NCBI GenBank assembly: GCA_016214125.1 | Contig: JACRPC010000021.1 | Span: 140,927 to 204,926, forward strand | Source: Rhodospirillales bacterium | GTDB taxonomy: Bacteria; Pseudomonadota; Alphaproteobacteria; Rhodospirillales; WMHbin7 | Length of the DNA stretch: 64,000 bases | Direction of reading: 5' to 3' | Shown: one piece after another, positions 27,186 to 34,745 of the stretch | Layout of the letters: each line of letters begins with the position of its first letter | How positions within the stretch are numbered: the stretch's first letter is position 1 | Notes under the pieces: generated by a model | The model's database searches: none | What the model was told of the DNA's origin: nothing | The model's input: only the letters and a program-made list of their open reading frames with translations | Translations under genes and position numbers: made by a program

Positions 27186-28256
27186 ATGGTCGCGCTCCAT
27201 CGTCTGCCGATATTCCTGCTTGGGGCCATTTGCCTGGTCACCGGCCTTTTGGCCGGGCTCACCCGCATGGGTGCGCACGAAAACGTCCTGGTGCATCTGG
27301 TGCCCCTGCATGGCGCGATGATGGTGGGCGGCTTCTTCGGCACCGTCATCGGGCTCGAGCGCGCGGTGGCGATGCGTCAGGCCTGGGTCTATGCGGCGCC
27401 GATCGCCAGCGGCCTGGGCGGATTGGCGTTGCTGTTCGGCCTGCCCACCCTGCTGGGCGGCGTCTTGATGGCGCTGGGCAGCCTGCTCTTCGCCTTGGCC
27501 GGACTGGTGGTGGCCTTGCGCCAGACGGTGCTGTTCACCAGCCTGATGGCGCTAGCGGCGCTGGCCTGGCTGGCCGGCAACGCGCTTTGGCTGGCCGGCT
27601 GGGATCTGGCGGGCGTCGTGCCCTGGTGGATGGCCTTCCTGGTGCTGACCATCGGCGGCGAACGGCTCGAACTGTCGCGCCTCCTGGCGCCCACCAAGGC
27701 CCGCCTGCCCACCTTGCTCGTCGCCCTGGCGCCGTTGGTCGTGGGTCTCTTGATCGCCCAACCCCGCCTGTTCGGCCTGGGCCTGTTGGCCCTGGCGCTG
27801 TGGCTGGCGGTTTACGATCTGGCCCGCCGCAATCTTCGCCAATCCGGTCTGGCGCGCTATGTGGCGATCGCCATTTTAGGCGGCTATGTCTGGCTGGCCT
27901 TCTCGGGCGGGCTGATGCTGGTCTTCGGCCTGCCGGCGGGCGGGCCAATCTACGACGCCATCTTGCACGATCTCTTTTTGGGGTTCGTCTTCATGATGGT
28001 GTTCGGCCACGCGCCGATCATTCTGCCGGCCGTGTTGCGCTTCGACGTGCCCTTTACGCCTTGGCTTTATCTGCCTATGGGGGCGTTGCATCTGGCGGTG
28101 GCGCTGCGCATGGCGGGCGACATCCACGATTTCGCCTGGATGCGCCATGTCGGCGCCGAATTGGGGGCGCTCACCATCTTCGCCTTCCTGCTCACCGTGG
28201 CCGGATTGGGCCTCGCCAATTTAAGGCGGCAGAAAAGACGACCCCAAAAAACCTAA
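27186..28256 (+). CDS. Multi-pass membrane protein, NnrS-like
   Basis: A 356-residue very hydrophobic protein with about 11-12 membrane segments. HGAMMVGGFFGTVIGLERAVAM (27300-27366 region) and HDLFLGFVFMMVFGHAPIILP have histidines placed as in NnrS-type haem- and copper-related membrane proteins, but overall similarity is only suggestive. The ATG at 27186 has GGGAACG upstream, a weak site. The gene ends with a 4-base overlap with a convergent iron-sulfur assembly gene. Nitric-oxide genes are not seen nearby, so an NO role is not supported here. Confidence 0.55.
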   Translation: MVALHRLPIFLLGAICLVTGLLAGLTRMGAHENVLVHLVPLHGAMMVGGFFGTVIGLERAVAMRQAWVYAAPIASGLGGLALLFGLPTLLGGVLMALGSLLFALAGLVVALRQTVLFTSLMALAALAWLAGNALWLAGWDLAGVVPWWMAFLVLTIGGERLELSRLLAPTKARLPTLLVALAPLVVGLLIAQPRLFGLGLLALALWLAVYDLARRNLRQSGLARYVAIAILGGYVWLAFSGGLMLVFGLPAGGPIYDAILHDLFLGFVFMMVFGHAPIILPAVLRFDVPFTPWLYLPMGALHLAVALRMAGDIHDFAWMRHVGAELGALTIFAFLLTVAGLGLANLRRQKRRPQKT

Positions 28257-28573
28257 CCGCTCCAGCCCATGCGCAGGCGGGTTTCCAGCGTCATGCGCTC
28301 GGGCGACCAGATGGGCTGGTCGAGCAGCTTCACCACCACGGCGGCGTCCTTGGCCAGCGGGTACAGCGCCGCCTCGGTGCGCCGCTGCAACAGATCGCCC
28401 ATCGGGCAAGTGGGCGAGGTCATGATCAGCGACACGGTGATCGCCTGGGGCTCGATCTCGATCTTTTCGATCAGGCCGAGCGAGACGATGTCGAGCGCGA
28501 TCTCGGGGTCCATGACCTCCTTGAGCGCGTCCAGGATTTCCTCTTCGGTCGGCATCCGTCCCTTGTCCCCCAT
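28253..28573 (-). CDS. MIP18/DUF59 family iron-sulfur assembly factor
   Basis: A 106-residue protein of the MIP18 (DUF59) group, which includes SufT and PaaD-like maturation factors. EEEILDALKEVMDPEIALDIVSLGLI at the N-terminus and the cysteine in LIMTSPTCPMGDLL are diagnostic. It probably helps deliver Fe-S clusters to target enzymes. Start is ATG 28573; an ATG at 28555, with AAGGGACGG just before it, is an equally good choice. It is divergent from the metallo-beta-lactamase gene with 107 bases between. Confidence 0.8.
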   Translation of the reverse strand: MGDKGRMPTEEEILDALKEVMDPEIALDIVSLGLIEKIEIEPQAITVSLIMTSPTCPMGDLLQRRTEAALYPLAKDAAVVVKLLDQPIWSPERMTLETRLRMGWSG

Positions 28574-28680
28574 TGCGACCCGATCATAGGTAAGACGGAA
28601 AGGGCGGGCGCGCAAGCCGCCTTGCCCTGCCCTTGGGCGGCGGCTATGCTTTGGCCCCGTTCGAGGAGGAAAAACCCCAC

Positions 28681-29346
28681 ATGGCCGGCGACAATTCGAT
28701 TGTGCTGGGCGATTGGCGCCTGACCGCCGTCGTCACCAGCCCGCCCTGGTACGAGAACTGCTATCTGGTCCGCCACGAGCCGTCGGGCGAGATCGCGGTC
28801 GTCGATCCGGGCGGTGACGCCGACGTCATCAACGCCCGCATCGCCGATTTGGGCGGCAAGCTGGCCGCCGTGCTGCTCACCCATGGCCATTTCGATCATC
28901 TGGGGGGCGTGGCCGACGTCCAGGCGCGCTACGACGTGCCCTGCCGCGCCCATGTCGAGGAAAAGGTGATCATCGATCGGGCGCCGCAATGGGCACAGTC
29001 GATGATGGCGGGCGGCGTCAAACCGCCCGGCCGCTGCGAGTATTTCGAGTCCGACGCCAAGCTCAGCCTGGGCGGGGCGCCGATCGCGGTTCACTTCACG
29101 CCGGGCCACACGCCGGGCGGGGTCTGCTACGATTTCGGCCCCTTCGTGCTCACCGGCGACACCTTGTTCGCCGAAGGCGTCGGCCGCACCGATTTTCCGG
29201 GCGGCAACGGCCCGCAGCTCGTGAAGTCGATCACCGATTTCCTGGCCCGGCTGGAGCCCGACGTTCTCCTGTTCAGCGGCCACGGCCCGCAATGGAGCGC
29301 CGAGGAGGCGCGCCATTGGTGGAGCCAGATGGCGCCCTATATCTGA
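28681..29346 (+). CDS. Metallo-beta-lactamase fold hydrolase (glyoxalase II-like)
   Basis: A 221-residue cytoplasmic hydrolase. The metal-binding motif is THGHFDHLGG (HxHxDH) near 72; further ligands are HTPGG near 146, the Asp in LTGDTLF and the C-terminal SGHGPQWS histidine. The form matches small YcbL/GloB-like enzymes acting on thioesters such as lactoylglutathione, but no specific substrate can be assigned. GGAGGA lies upstream of the ATG. It is followed 26 bases later by an aldehyde dehydrogenase, probably in the same transcript. Confidence 0.85.
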   Translation: MAGDNSIVLGDWRLTAVVTSPPWYENCYLVRHEPSGEIAVVDPGGDADVINARIADLGGKLAAVLLTHGHFDHLGGVADVQARYDVPCRAHVEEKVIIDRAPQWAQSMMAGGVKPPGRCEYFESDAKLSLGGAPIAVHFTPGHTPGGVCYDFGPFVLTGDTLFAEGVGRTDFPGGNGPQLVKSITDFLARLEPDVLLFSGHGPQWSAEEARHWWSQMAPYI

Positions 29347-29372
29347 TCCCATCTTCGCACGAGGTATCTTGC

Positions 29373-30800
29373 ATGTTCATTGACGGCGAATGGCGTGGCG
29401 CCGCTTCCGGCGCCACCTTCGACAGCACCAACCCGGCCACCGGCGCGGTCATCGCGTCGGTTCCCGACGGCGGCCGGGCCGACGCGCAGGCGGCGATCGC
29501 GGCGGCCGAGCGGGCCTTTCCCGCCTGGTCGGCGACCACCGCCTATCAGCGTTCCGATTATCTGCGCCGCGCCTGGCAGATCATGATGGACCGGCGCGAC
29601 GAGCTGGCCAAGCGGATGACCGAGGAGCAGGGCAAGCCCCTGAAGGCCGCCCGCGGCGAGGTGGTCTACGGCGCCGATTACCTGCTCTGGTTCGCCGAGG
29701 AGGCCAAGCGGCTCTACGGCACCACCATCCCGTCGTCCCGGGCCGATCAGCGCTTCATCGTTTCGCACATGCCGGTCGGCGTGGTGGCGGCGATCACGCC
29801 TTGGAACTATCCGATGTCGATGCTGACCCGCAAGATCGCGCCCGCCTTGGCGGCCGGCTGCACGGTGGTCTTGAAACCGGCCGAATCGACGCCGCTCTGC
29901 GCCGTCGACGTCATCAAGGTGCTGGCCGAGGCCGGCCTGCCCAAGGGCGTGGTCAATCTGGTTACGGCCAAGGACCCGGCACCGATCGGCCAGGAATTCG
30001 TCACCAACCCGGCGGTGCGCAAGATCACCTTCACCGGCTCGACCAAAATCGGCCGCATGCTGGCCACCCAGGCGATGTCGGGCTTGAAACGGGTGTCGAT
30101 GGAATTGGGCGGTCACGCCCCCTTCATCGTCTGCGAGGATGCCGACGCCGTGCACGCCGCCAAGGGCGCGCCCCTGGTCAAATTCCTCAACACCGGCCAG
30201 GCCTGCATCAGCCCCAACCGTTTCCTGGTCCACCGCTCGAAGGTCGAGGCCTTCCAGAACGAGTTCAAGGCCCGGATGCTGAAGATGAAGGCGGGCAGCG
30301 GCTTCGACGATGCGGTCAGCATCGGCCCGCTCATCAACGAAGCGGCGATCGCCAAGATCGACCGCCAGGTCAAGGACGCGGTCGCCAAGGGCGCCACCCT
30401 GCTTTGCGGCGGCAGTCGGCTTACCGACAACGGGCTCGACAAGGGCTGCTTCTGGGCGCCCACCCTGCTGGCCAATGTGACGCCCGAGATGCTAATCTAC
30501 CGCGAAGAGACCTTCGGGCCGGTGGCGCCGGTGATCGCCTACGACAGCGAGGACGAGGCGCTGCGCATGGCCAACGACACCCACTATGGCTTGGCGGCCT
30601 ATGTCTACACGCCCAATCTGGCGCGCGCCATGCGGCTCTACGAAGGGCTGCGCTTCGGCATCATCGGCATCAACGACATCAACCCCACCTCGGCGGCAGC
30701 GCCCTTCGGCGGCATGAAGGACAGCGGCATGGGCCGCGAGGGCGGGCGCGAGGGCATCGCCGATTATCTCGAGGTCAAGCTGGGCGGTTTCGCCATCTGA
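29373..30800 (+). CDS. NAD(P)-dependent aldehyde dehydrogenase, succinate-semialdehyde dehydrogenase-like
   Basis: A 475-residue ALDH. ITPWNYPMSMLTRKIAPALAAG, ELGGHAPFIV (Glu general base) and NTGQACISPNR with the catalytic cysteine at 278 are typical of the GabD/succinate-semialdehyde branch. The arginine after the cysteine motif and the PFGGMKDSGMGREGG C-terminal segment support it. The ATG at 29373 has GAGGT nearby. It ends 76 bases before ubiA; GCCCGGG/CCCGGGC arms at 30826-30855 could form a hairpin between them. Substrate specificity is inferred. Confidence 0.88.
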   Translation: MFIDGEWRGAASGATFDSTNPATGAVIASVPDGGRADAQAAIAAAERAFPAWSATTAYQRSDYLRRAWQIMMDRRDELAKRMTEEQGKPLKAARGEVVYGADYLLWFAEEAKRLYGTTIPSSRADQRFIVSHMPVGVVAAITPWNYPMSMLTRKIAPALAAGCTVVLKPAESTPLCAVDVIKVLAEAGLPKGVVNLVTAKDPAPIGQEFVTNPAVRKITFTGSTKIGRMLATQAMSGLKRVSMELGGHAPFIVCEDADAVHAAKGAPLVKFLNTGQACISPNRFLVHRSKVEAFQNEFKARMLKMKAGSGFDDAVSIGPLINEAAIAKIDRQVKDAVAKGATLLCGGSRLTDNGLDKGCFWAPTLLANVTPEMLIYREETFGPVAPVIAYDSEDEALRMANDTHYGLAAYVYTPNLARAMRLYEGLRFGIIGINDINPTSAAAPFGGMKDSGMGREGGREGIADYLEVKLGGFAI

Positions 30801-30876
30801 TGGTGGCGGCGCCCGTCTCGATCCGGCCCGGGTTGTTTCGCTTGCCAGCCCGGGCGCCGTCGCGCATGAATAGGCC

Positions 30877-31788
30877 ATGGCGCACACTCTGATCGGCGAC
30901 ATTCCGCTTGGCAATTGGGTCGACCGGCTCCTGCCCGCGGCCTGGCGGCCCTACGCCAGGTTGGCCCGGCTCGACCGGCCGATCGGCTCCTGGCTCTTGC
31001 TCTTTCCCGGCTGGTGGAGCCTGGCCTTGGCAGCGCCCGCCTGGCCCGATCTTTGGCGGATGGCGCTGTTCGCCCTAGGCGCGGTGATCATGCGCGGCGC
31101 CGGCTGCGTCTTCAACGACATCGCCGATCGCGAGTTCGACGCCAAGGTCGAGCGCACCCGGGCCCGGCCGATCGCCAGCGGCGCCGTCTCGCCCCTCAAG
31201 GCCGGGCTGTTCATGGGCTTCCTCTTGCTGGCCGGGCTGGTGATTCTCCTCCAATTCAACAAGGTGGCGATCGTGGTGGGCGCCGTCTCGCTGGCGGTGA
31301 TCTTTCCCTATCCCTTCATGAAGCGGATCACCTACTGGCCGCAGGCTTGGCTGGGCCTCACCTTCACCTGGGGGGCGCTGTTGGGCTGGGTGGCCGAGCG
31401 CGGCGATCTCGATTGGCCGGCTCTGGTTCTTTACGCGGCCTGCTTCTTCTGGGCCTTGGGTTACGACACCATCTACGCCCATCAGGACAAGGAGGACGAC
31501 GCGCTGATCGGCGTCAAATCGACGGCGCTTCGCCTGGGCGCCCGCACCCGGCCCTGGATGTTCGGCTTCTACGCCATGACCGCGCTCCTGATGGCGCTGT
31601 CGGGATGGTTGGCCGGCCTGGCCTGGCCCTTCTACCCGATCCTGGCTTTGGCGGCGGCGCAAGCGTTCTGGCAGGCCGGGGCCTGCGATTACGACGATTC
31701 GGCCGACTGCCTGCGCAAGTTCAAATCGAACCGACTGTTCGGTTTCCTGGTGCTGGCGGCGATGGTGGCCGGCCGGGTGGCGGCGTGA
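30877..31788 (+). CDS. ubiA: 4-hydroxybenzoate polyprenyltransferase
   Basis: A 303-residue inner-membrane enzyme attaching the polyprenyl tail to 4-hydroxybenzoate in ubiquinone synthesis. Two Asp-rich motifs are present: NDIADREFD near 86 and DTIYAHQDKEDD near 200. RLDRPIGSWLLLFPGWWSL at the N-terminus is the standard family start. Eight to nine membrane segments are seen. The stop overlaps the next gene in a GTGA junction, so expression is coupled. Confidence 0.93.
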   Translation: MAHTLIGDIPLGNWVDRLLPAAWRPYARLARLDRPIGSWLLLFPGWWSLALAAPAWPDLWRMALFALGAVIMRGAGCVFNDIADREFDAKVERTRARPIASGAVSPLKAGLFMGFLLLAGLVILLQFNKVAIVVGAVSLAVIFPYPFMKRITYWPQAWLGLTFTWGALLGWVAERGDLDWPALVLYAACFFWALGYDTIYAHQDKEDDALIGVKSTALRLGARTRPWMFGFYAMTALLMALSGWLAGLAWPFYPILALAAAQAFWQAGACDYDDSADCLRKFKSNRLFGFLVLAAMVAGRVAA

Positions 31789-32456
31789 CGCTTCTGCTCG
31801 ATCCTACCGATTTCGTGCGCCGCCATACTGAATTGGCCAGTCCGCCGCTCTGCCCAGGCCTGAAGCTCCATCTCGCCACCCAAGTGACGCCGCTATGGGA
31901 GGCGACCGAGGCCAGTCTGGCCGAAAGCGGTCTGCCGCCGCCCTATTGGGCCTTCGCCTGGCCGGGCGGTCAGGCGATCGCCCGTTATGTCCTCGATCAT
32001 CCCGATCGGGTGCGGGGCAAAGCGGTGCTCGATTTTGCCGCCGGTTCCGGCCTGGGCGCCATCGCCGCGGCCTGGGCGGGCGCGTCTCGGGTGGCGGCGG
32101 CCGAGATCGATCCCTTCGCGCGCGCCGCCATTCGCTTGAACGCGGCGGCCAACGGGGTGGCGATCGACATCCTGGCCGACGACGTGCTCGAGGATACCGA
32201 GACCGCGTGGCCGGTCGTGCTGGCCGGCGATGTCTGTTACGAAAGGCCGATGGCCGAGAAGGTCTTCGCCTGGCTAAGCGGAACCGCGGGGCGGGGCGGA
32301 TTGGTGCTGATGGCCGATCCGGGGCGCGCCTATCTGCCCAAGGCGGGCTTGCGCGAACTGGCGCGCTACACAGTGCCGACCAGCCGCGAGCTCGAGGACC
32401 GCGAAAGCCGGGAAACCGCGCTCTACGCCGTCACGGCTTGCGCGGTTCCGACTTGA
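31785..32456 (+). CDS. SAM-dependent methyltransferase (ETFB lysine methyltransferase-like)
   Basis: A 223-residue class I methyltransferase. PPYWAFAWPGGQAIARYVLDHP, then the SAM loop VLDFAAGSGLGAIAAAWAGA and AAEIDPFARAAIRLNAAANG match the nicotinamide/ETFB-lysine methyltransferase group that is common in Alphaproteobacteria. The target may be electron transfer flavoprotein beta, by family analogy only. It starts with GTG at 31785, overlapping the ubiA stop. Its last 26 bases overlap the convergent GGDEF gene. Confidence 0.8.
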   Translation: MTLLLDPTDFVRRHTELASPPLCPGLKLHLATQVTPLWEATEASLAESGLPPPYWAFAWPGGQAIARYVLDHPDRVRGKAVLDFAAGSGLGAIAAAWAGASRVAAAEIDPFARAAIRLNAAANGVAIDILADDVLEDTETAWPVVLAGDVCYERPMAEKVFAWLSGTAGRGGLVLMADPGRAYLPKAGLRELARYTVPTSRELEDRESRETALYAVTACAVPT

Positions 32457-33504
32457 TCCCGATCGTCGAGCCGTCGAGATCCCGTTCCGAGACCACCCGG
32501 TTGCGGCCTTGGCGCTTGGCGGCGTAAAGCGCCTCGTCGGCGCGCTGGATGAACTGGCCCAAGGGTTCGCCCAGCCGGTATTCGGCGATGCCGGCCGAAA
32601 GGGTGATGCGGCCCAGATGCTCGCCGGTGCGCTTGTTGGTCACCTGCTTGCCGGCCACGTTGGCCAGCAGGATTTCCGCGGTCCGCGCCGCTTCGGCAAC
32701 CGTCGATTTCGGCAGCACGATGGCGAACTCCTCGCCGCCATAGCGGGCGGCGGTGTCGTCGGGGCGCAGGGTGTCGGTGAGCGCCCGCGCCACCAGCTTC
32801 AGCACCTGATCGCCCATCAGATGGCCGTAGGTGTCGTTGAACATCTTGAAGAAGTCGATGTCGAGCATGATCAGGCCCAGCCGCTCGCCCTTCTCCATCG
32901 CCTGGGCGGTCGATTCGCGCAACACCAGATCGAAAAGCTTGCGGTTGGCGATGCCGGTGAGCGCGTCGGTGAGCGCCTCGCGCTTGACCTCGTCCAGGTT
33001 CTCGCGCAAAAGGCGGATTTCCTGGCTTGAGGAATCGAGGCGGATCTCCAACAGCCGGTTGGTCTCGGTGACCGATCGGGTCTCGTTCAGCACCGAGCGC
33101 AGCATGTCGCGGATGTCGACGATCGGATCGGCGCCGGCCATCTTGTCGGTGAAGGTCTGCAAGGTGTCGCCGTAACTGCTGGCGCCGCGGCTGGCGGCGC
33201 CCAGATACTCGATCACCTGGGCCAGCGCGCTTTCGATGCGCTGGGTGGCGTGGGTCAGCGCTTCCCCTTCGGCGTGGAAGCCGAAGAAGCGCCGCCGCAG
33301 CTCGGCCATTGCCGCGTCGTCGAAGGGCTTCTTGGCCGCGATCGTTTCGTCGACGGCGCGTTTAAGGTCGGGAAAGCTGCCCGAAGCGTAAACGTACCAG
33401 ACCGCGAAATTGCCCGGATGGGGTGGCACCCGGTGCGCTTCCATGAGCGACAGGGCGCTGCGGGCGAACAGGGCCGCCTGCTCAATCTTTTCGAAATATT
33501 CCAT
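32431..33504 (-). CDS. Diguanylate cyclase (GGDEF domain)
   Basis: A 357-residue cytoplasmic protein. A predicted helical, coiled-coil-prone N-terminal half (residues 1-175, with AVWYVYASG near 34) precedes a GGDEF domain. The active-site motif is GGEEF at 256-260, the A-site is intact, and an inhibitory I-site RPDD lies at 247-250, so product-feedback-controlled cyclic-di-GMP synthesis is expected. The sensor domain resembles the unnamed helical N-terminus found in many alphaproteobacterial GGDEF proteins. The ATG at 33504 has AAGG five bases upstream. Confidence 0.88.
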   Translation of the reverse strand: MEYFEKIEQAALFARSALSLMEAHRVPPHPGNFAVWYVYASGSFPDLKRAVDETIAAKKPFDDAAMAELRRRFFGFHAEGEALTHATQRIESALAQVIEYLGAASRGASSYGDTLQTFTDKMAGADPIVDIRDMLRSVLNETRSVTETNRLLEIRLDSSSQEIRLLRENLDEVKREALTDALTGIANRKLFDLVLRESTAQAMEKGERLGLIMLDIDFFKMFNDTYGHLMGDQVLKLVARALTDTLRPDDTAARYGGEEFAIVLPKSTVAEAARTAEILLANVAGKQVTNKRTGEHLGRITLSAGIAEYRLGEPLGQFIQRADEALYAAKRQGRNRVVSERDLDGSTIGIKSEPRKP

Positions 33505-33551
33505 AGTGCCTTGCAACCGCGCGTAAAGGAGCCCACTCACACCCCGCAAGC

Positions 33552-33581
33552 ACTATATACAAACCGGCCGACCGGAAGCAA
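33552..33581 (-). promoter_or_regulatory. Promoter of the GGDEF gene
   Basis: On the minus strand TTGCTT (33581-33576) and TATAGT (33557-33552) are 18 bases apart, giving a leader of about 40 bases before the ATG at 33504. Confidence 0.45.
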
Positions 33582-33615
33582 ATCTTCTAATTGTCAGACG
33601 GTTAGGGTGAACCCC

Positions 33616-33644
33616 TTGACACCCCGAACCGGGGGGCCTAAGGT
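33616..33644 (+). promoter_or_regulatory. Promoter toward ptsN
   Basis: TTGACA (33616-33621) is followed after 17 bases by TAAGGT (33639-33644). The -35 box is perfect; the -10 box is weak. The spacer contains CCCCGAACCGGGG, an inverted repeat that could bind a regulator. Confidence 0.4.
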
Positions 33645-33650
33645 CCGCGC

Positions 33651-33686
33651 CTTGCACCGCCGGGGGGGAGGCCTTCGTGGTGCAAG
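33651..33686 (+). other. Stem-loop in the ptsN leader
   Basis: CTTGCACC (33651-33658) pairs with GGTGCAAG (33679-33686) over a 20-base loop, just inside the predicted transcript from the 33616 promoter. It may shape or stabilise the leader; no riboswitch family is recognised. Confidence 0.3.
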
Positions 33687-33758
33687 CGGGGAGAAGATGG
33701 AAGACCATCCGGCACCCAATCGGCTCAACAAACACCGCATCCACGCTCCGCATTGGTC

Positions 33759-33839
33759 ATGCACATTTCGGTGAAGCGCAATCGGCCCGATCGGGGCGAC
33801 GCGGCGATGCGGCCTGAGCGCCCTTTCCGGTATCGTTAA
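33759..33839 (+). pseudogene. Possible remnant of hpf (ribosome hibernation factor), 26 codons
   Basis: A 26-codon reading frame ending 12 bases before ptsN begins MHISV and contains DRGDAAMR at residues 11-18. HPF/YfiA proteins start with a stretch of the form MxISVxGxxxDVGDALR, and hpf is the usual neighbour just upstream of ptsN. A full HPF is 100-200 residues, so only the start would be left here. There is no good ribosome site before it. The match is short and could be chance. Confidence 0.3.
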
Positions 33840-33851
33840 GGCGGGACGCGC

Positions 33852-34316
33852 ATGGAGATCGTCGATCTTCTCACGGTGCGGGGCGTCTTCGCCAACATGC
33901 GCGCCACCAGCAAGAAGCAGGCCCTGCAAGACATGGCGCGCCGCGCCGCCGAGATCACCGGCCAGGCGGAGCGCGCCATCTTCAACGTCCTTCTCGAACG
34001 CGAGCGGTTGGGCACCACCGGGGTGGGCAATGGCATCGCCATTCCGCACGGCAAGCTGCCGCAGCTCGATCGCCTCTATGGCCTGTTCGCCCGCCTCGAT
34101 CGTCCGATCGCCTTCGATTCGATCGACGAGCAGCCGGTCGACCTGATCTTTCTGTTGCTGGCGCCCGAATCGGCGGGCGCCGATCATCTGAAGGCACTGG
34201 CCCGCGTCTCCCGCCTTCTGCGCGACCGCGCCGTGTGCGAGAAATTGCGCGGCACCGACAGCCCCGAGGCGCTCTACGCCATCCTCACCGAAAGCCAAGC
34301 CAGCCGCGCCGCCTAA
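33852..34316 (+). CDS. ptsN: PTS IIA-like nitrogen regulatory protein
   Basis: A 154-residue EIIA-Ntr protein, phosphorylated by the nitrogen phosphotransferase chain (EI-Ntr, NPr) and regulating nitrogen, potassium and carbon processes. The phosphoacceptor is His66 in GNGIAIPHGKLP; EQPVDLIFLLLAPESAGADHLKALA is the conserved core. In related bacteria it lies in an rpoN-hpf-ptsN group; here the upstream neighbour is a GGDEF gene and rpoN is absent. A dispersed repeat begins about 30 bases after the stop. Confidence 0.92.
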   Translation: MEIVDLLTVRGVFANMRATSKKQALQDMARRAAEITGQAERAIFNVLLERERLGTTGVGNGIAIPHGKLPQLDRLYGLFARLDRPIAFDSIDEQPVDLIFLLLAPESAGADHLKALARVSRLLRDRAVCEKLRGTDSPEALYAILTESQASRAA

Positions 34317-34344
34317 GGCCGGCGCGATTGCCCGTCCCTATTTT

Positions 34345-34685
34345 GGGGACACAATACGAATTTACCATGATTAACAATATAAATCAATAAATTAACAGAA
34401 GGCATTCTCCGCTGAACACGCGGCGCGCGCGGCGCGGCCGTCCGGCGTGGCCGGGAAGAGCAAACCACCAAGGCGCCAAAACGCCAGGATCCTTCGTATC
34501 ACCTTGGTGTCTTCGTGCCTTGGTGGTTCAAGCCAAATTTCACCCGACGGCCCACGTCGGATTTCATTCACCCAGAACCAGCGGCGCCGGCCGAGCGAAT
34601 CTCCGGCCTGGCGATAACCGCCAAGCCCCGGACCGCGAAGCGCCGATCCGTGTGCATCGGTTTCCATCCGTGTCGATCCGTGTCT
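34345..34685. repeat. Composite dispersed repeat, copy A
   Basis: Fills most of the 429-base gap between ptsN and the next gene. It starts with GGGGACACAATAC (34345-34357), then about 45 AT-rich bases with AATAAATCAATAA-like sequence, then an imperfect inverted repeat whose perfect core is AACCACCAAGGC (34463-34474) and GCCTTGGTGGTT (34517-34528), then ACCGCCAAG (34617-34625) and ACCGCGAAG (34632-34640), and ends in four 10-base units of the ATCCGTGTCG type (34646-34685). The same order of modules recurs at 42879 and 44855. No coding potential was seen. Confidence 0.7.
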
Positions 34686-34745
34686 CTCCCCAAGGCCTTG
34701 CGATCCCAACGCGGAGGGCCACGGACGGCTACCGCCCGCCCCGTC

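Larger units (their letters stand above)
33505..33851. other. Divergent control region between GGDEF gene and ptsN
   Basis: The 347-base gap holds two divergent promoters, an 8-base-pair hairpin and a short reading frame resembling the start of hpf, each listed separately. A further 25-codon reading frame (ATG at 33696) has a ribosome site too close to its start and is not called as a gene. Confidence 0.5.

Noticed and set aside
27186..28256. Nitric oxide detoxification protein NnrS
   Set aside because: Only histidine placement is similar, and no NO-related gene is near; called only NnrS-like.
33696..33773. 25-codon leader-peptide frame before ptsN
   Set aside because: The ribosome site is too close to the ATG and there is no attenuator structure; kept as a possibility only.
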